DNA from: Spirogloea muscicola
Taxonomy: Eukaryota > Streptophyta > Zygnematophyceae > Spirogloeales > Spirogloeaceae
Direction: 5' to 3'
Assembly: GCA_009602725.1 (NCBI GenBank)
Contig: WELB01000130.1
Location: 277,032 to 299,776 of the forward strand
Length of the DNA stretch: 22,745 nucleotides
This document shows positions 21,601 to 22,745 of the stretch, one piece after another. Under the pieces are notes generated by a model. The model was not told the DNA's origin. It worked only from the letters and a program-made list of their open reading frames with translations, and did not search any database. The position numbers and the translations under genes were made by a program. The number at the start of each line of letters is the position of its first letter. The stretch's first letter is position 1.

Positions 21601-22745
21601 AGCTCTCCCAGCACTGAGCAATAACACGAGTACTTCCATGCCAACGTTTTGCTCATGCTCAGGTGTCCCGATTGATTACTGAAGAGCATGAGGAGCTGCA
21701 AGGAGGCAATGGCTGTTGTTGAGTTGCAAGTGGCAGCATCCAGGAGGTCAATACTTGCATTGAGCACTAGTTGTCACGTACCTCGGCTTTGTGCCGGTAG
21801 AGGATCACCTCGTCGGCCTGGAAGCCGGTCGCCTCCAGGAACTCGGCGAGCTGCTTCTTGGAGAAGTTGTAGCAGACGTCGATGAGGTGGCGCAGGTCCT
21901 GCAGGCACGCCAGCCACTCGGGCCCCACCAGCCGCTCGCTGCCGGCACCCGCATACACCCTCGCCACGTCCAGCTGGCCCTGGCACCCCACAACATCGGC
22001 GGCTGTCAGCATTGACGTCCGTTTCGCTGACAACCCATTGGTGATCGTCGCATGGCTCAAGGCTGCTGAGTGAGCCGACAACCGCCAACCCACTGTAAGG
22101 CATTGGCAGTGTCCTGACCTGGCGGCGGAGCAGGTAGTTGATGCCGAAGACGAGGTCGGCGAGGGGCCACTTGCCAAGCGTCTCGCCGTACGTGAAGCGC
22201 AGGGTCTCGGCCAGCGTGGCCAGCGCCTCGGCCAGCGTGGAGGGCGGGCGCTGCGGCCGGTAGAACCGGCTGCGCTGCCGTCGCCTGCGCCGAGGCCAGG
22301 CCCACGACGCCAGCCTTCAGTGCTACACCTTACGTGGGCTTTCCTGCCGTCAGTGCCACCACTTTACGTGGGCTTTCCTGGACCATGCTGTCGTTAGAAG
22401 GCAGTCCGTCTGTGGCTGCATTGGGGCGTCTACCTCTCGCGGCTCTCCCTGGCCTGCTCCCGGCCGCCGCGGCCGTACATCCACGCCACGCCGTCCGCCC
22501 AGCCTGAGGGCCGCCGGGGGGCCGGCCCGCGACGAGCGCGTCAGTGCGGATCGGCGGCCGCTGCGCGGCGGCCGCGAGCGGCGGAGGCCTCGACTGGCGA
22601 GCGCGCGCCGAGGCCCCAGCAAAGGAAGCCTAACGGAGGAGCTAACGGAGAAGCCAATGGGGAAGCGAGGGCCCGACCTGTGTAGTAGAGCAGCGCCGCG
22701 GCGCCGGCGGCGGTGGCGACGGCCGCGGTGGCCACGGGCCCCAGC
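18495..22745 (-). CDS. Class 3 / sn1-diacylglycerol-lipase-like serine hydrolase, 5' partial
   Basis: Membrane-associated acylglycerol lipase of the DAGL-like plant family (At4g16070 type). Exons on the minus strand: 22269-22119, 21979-21782, 21534-21262, 20970-20868, 20668-20550, 20416-20237, 20113-19421, 19309-19181 and 18791-18495, all GT-AG and in phase, about 713 residues to TAG. The first exon, 22745-22678, encodes an Ala-rich hydrophobic anchor ending LLYYT and runs off the window. It ends in phase 1 while 22269 needs phase 2, so a connecting exon between them is missing from my model. Seen: FTYGETLGKWPLADLVFGIN, VRGTHSTKD, VVPFHH, LGYAHCGM, nucleophile elbow GHSLGGGTAALL, acid loop NGADLVPTFSA and PPGLVLHMV, whose His fits the third catalytic residue. 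Exon 20113-19421 is a long low-complexity insert. The last exon has RLSRLMLHDHYMP. Triad intact. Confidence 0.9.
20107..20122 (-). promoter_or_regulatory. NAGNAG tandem splice acceptor in the lipase gene
   Basis: The acceptor before the exon at 20113 reads TCAAGCAG|ATG. Two AGs lie three bases apart, so use of one or the other adds or removes a single Gln without changing frame. Such sites are often spliced both ways. Confidence 0.45.
22270..22677 (-). other. Unresolved 5' part of the lipase gene
   Basis: Very GC-rich DNA between the anchor exon (ends 22678) and the exon at 22269. Phases of the two neighbours do not match, so at least one small exon should lie here. An acceptor CGCTCGCCAG at about 22590 and a donor near 22440 are candidates, but no frame reads a conserved segment. 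Confidence 0.4.

Overview
The window is nuclear DNA from a green (chloroplast-bearing) eukaryote, most likely a chlorophyte alga. All genes are broken by spliceosomal GT-AG introns of about 90-400 bases. Exons are GC-rich, with Ala/Gly/Arg-rich low-complexity stretches. The recognisable proteins are closest in layout to plant versions: plant-type CSB/CHR8, a chloroplast PpiC-rhodanese fusion, AP2-domain protein and a plant-type class 3 lipase. No prokaryotic operon structure, tRNA, rRNA or CRISPR was seen. Exon borders were placed by hand, by joining splice sites so that reading frame and family conservation both hold; there is no transcript evidence.

Layout. (1) 2-6021, plus: CSB/ERCC6-type SNF2 repair ATPase, 11 exons, 5' end outside the window. 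(2) 6022-7373: convergent intergenic/3' UTR DNA. (3) about 7374-9762, minus: an AP2/ERF-type gene with two AP2 modules, each split by a phase-2 intron at the same point; the N-terminus is unresolved. (4) 10434-11076, plus: a possible but unrecognised membrane-anchored protein. (5) 11077-12600: a cluster of a short dispersed repeat family, with inverted and tandem copies and internally deleted hairpin derivatives; one more copy lies near 14940-15020. (6) 12745-14061, plus: TAF9, a histone-fold TFIID/SAGA subunit, 4 exons. (7) 15433-17822, plus: chloroplast-type parvulin PPIase-rhodanese fusion, 7 exons. (8) 18495-22745, minus: class 3 / sn1-DAG-lipase-like gene, running off the right edge. Its last exon has a diverged tandem copy immediately after the stop and in the same frame.

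The genes do not form a pathway. They look like an ordinary run of housekeeping loci: transcription-coupled repair, basal transcription, plastid protein folding/sulfur transfer and lipid hydrolysis, plus one putative transcription factor. The less ordinary items are the duplicated AP2 modules, the repeat family with its deletion-derived hairpins, the duplicated lipase tail behind a single in-frame TAG, and the unidentified membrane protein. I found no convincing wholly new system.
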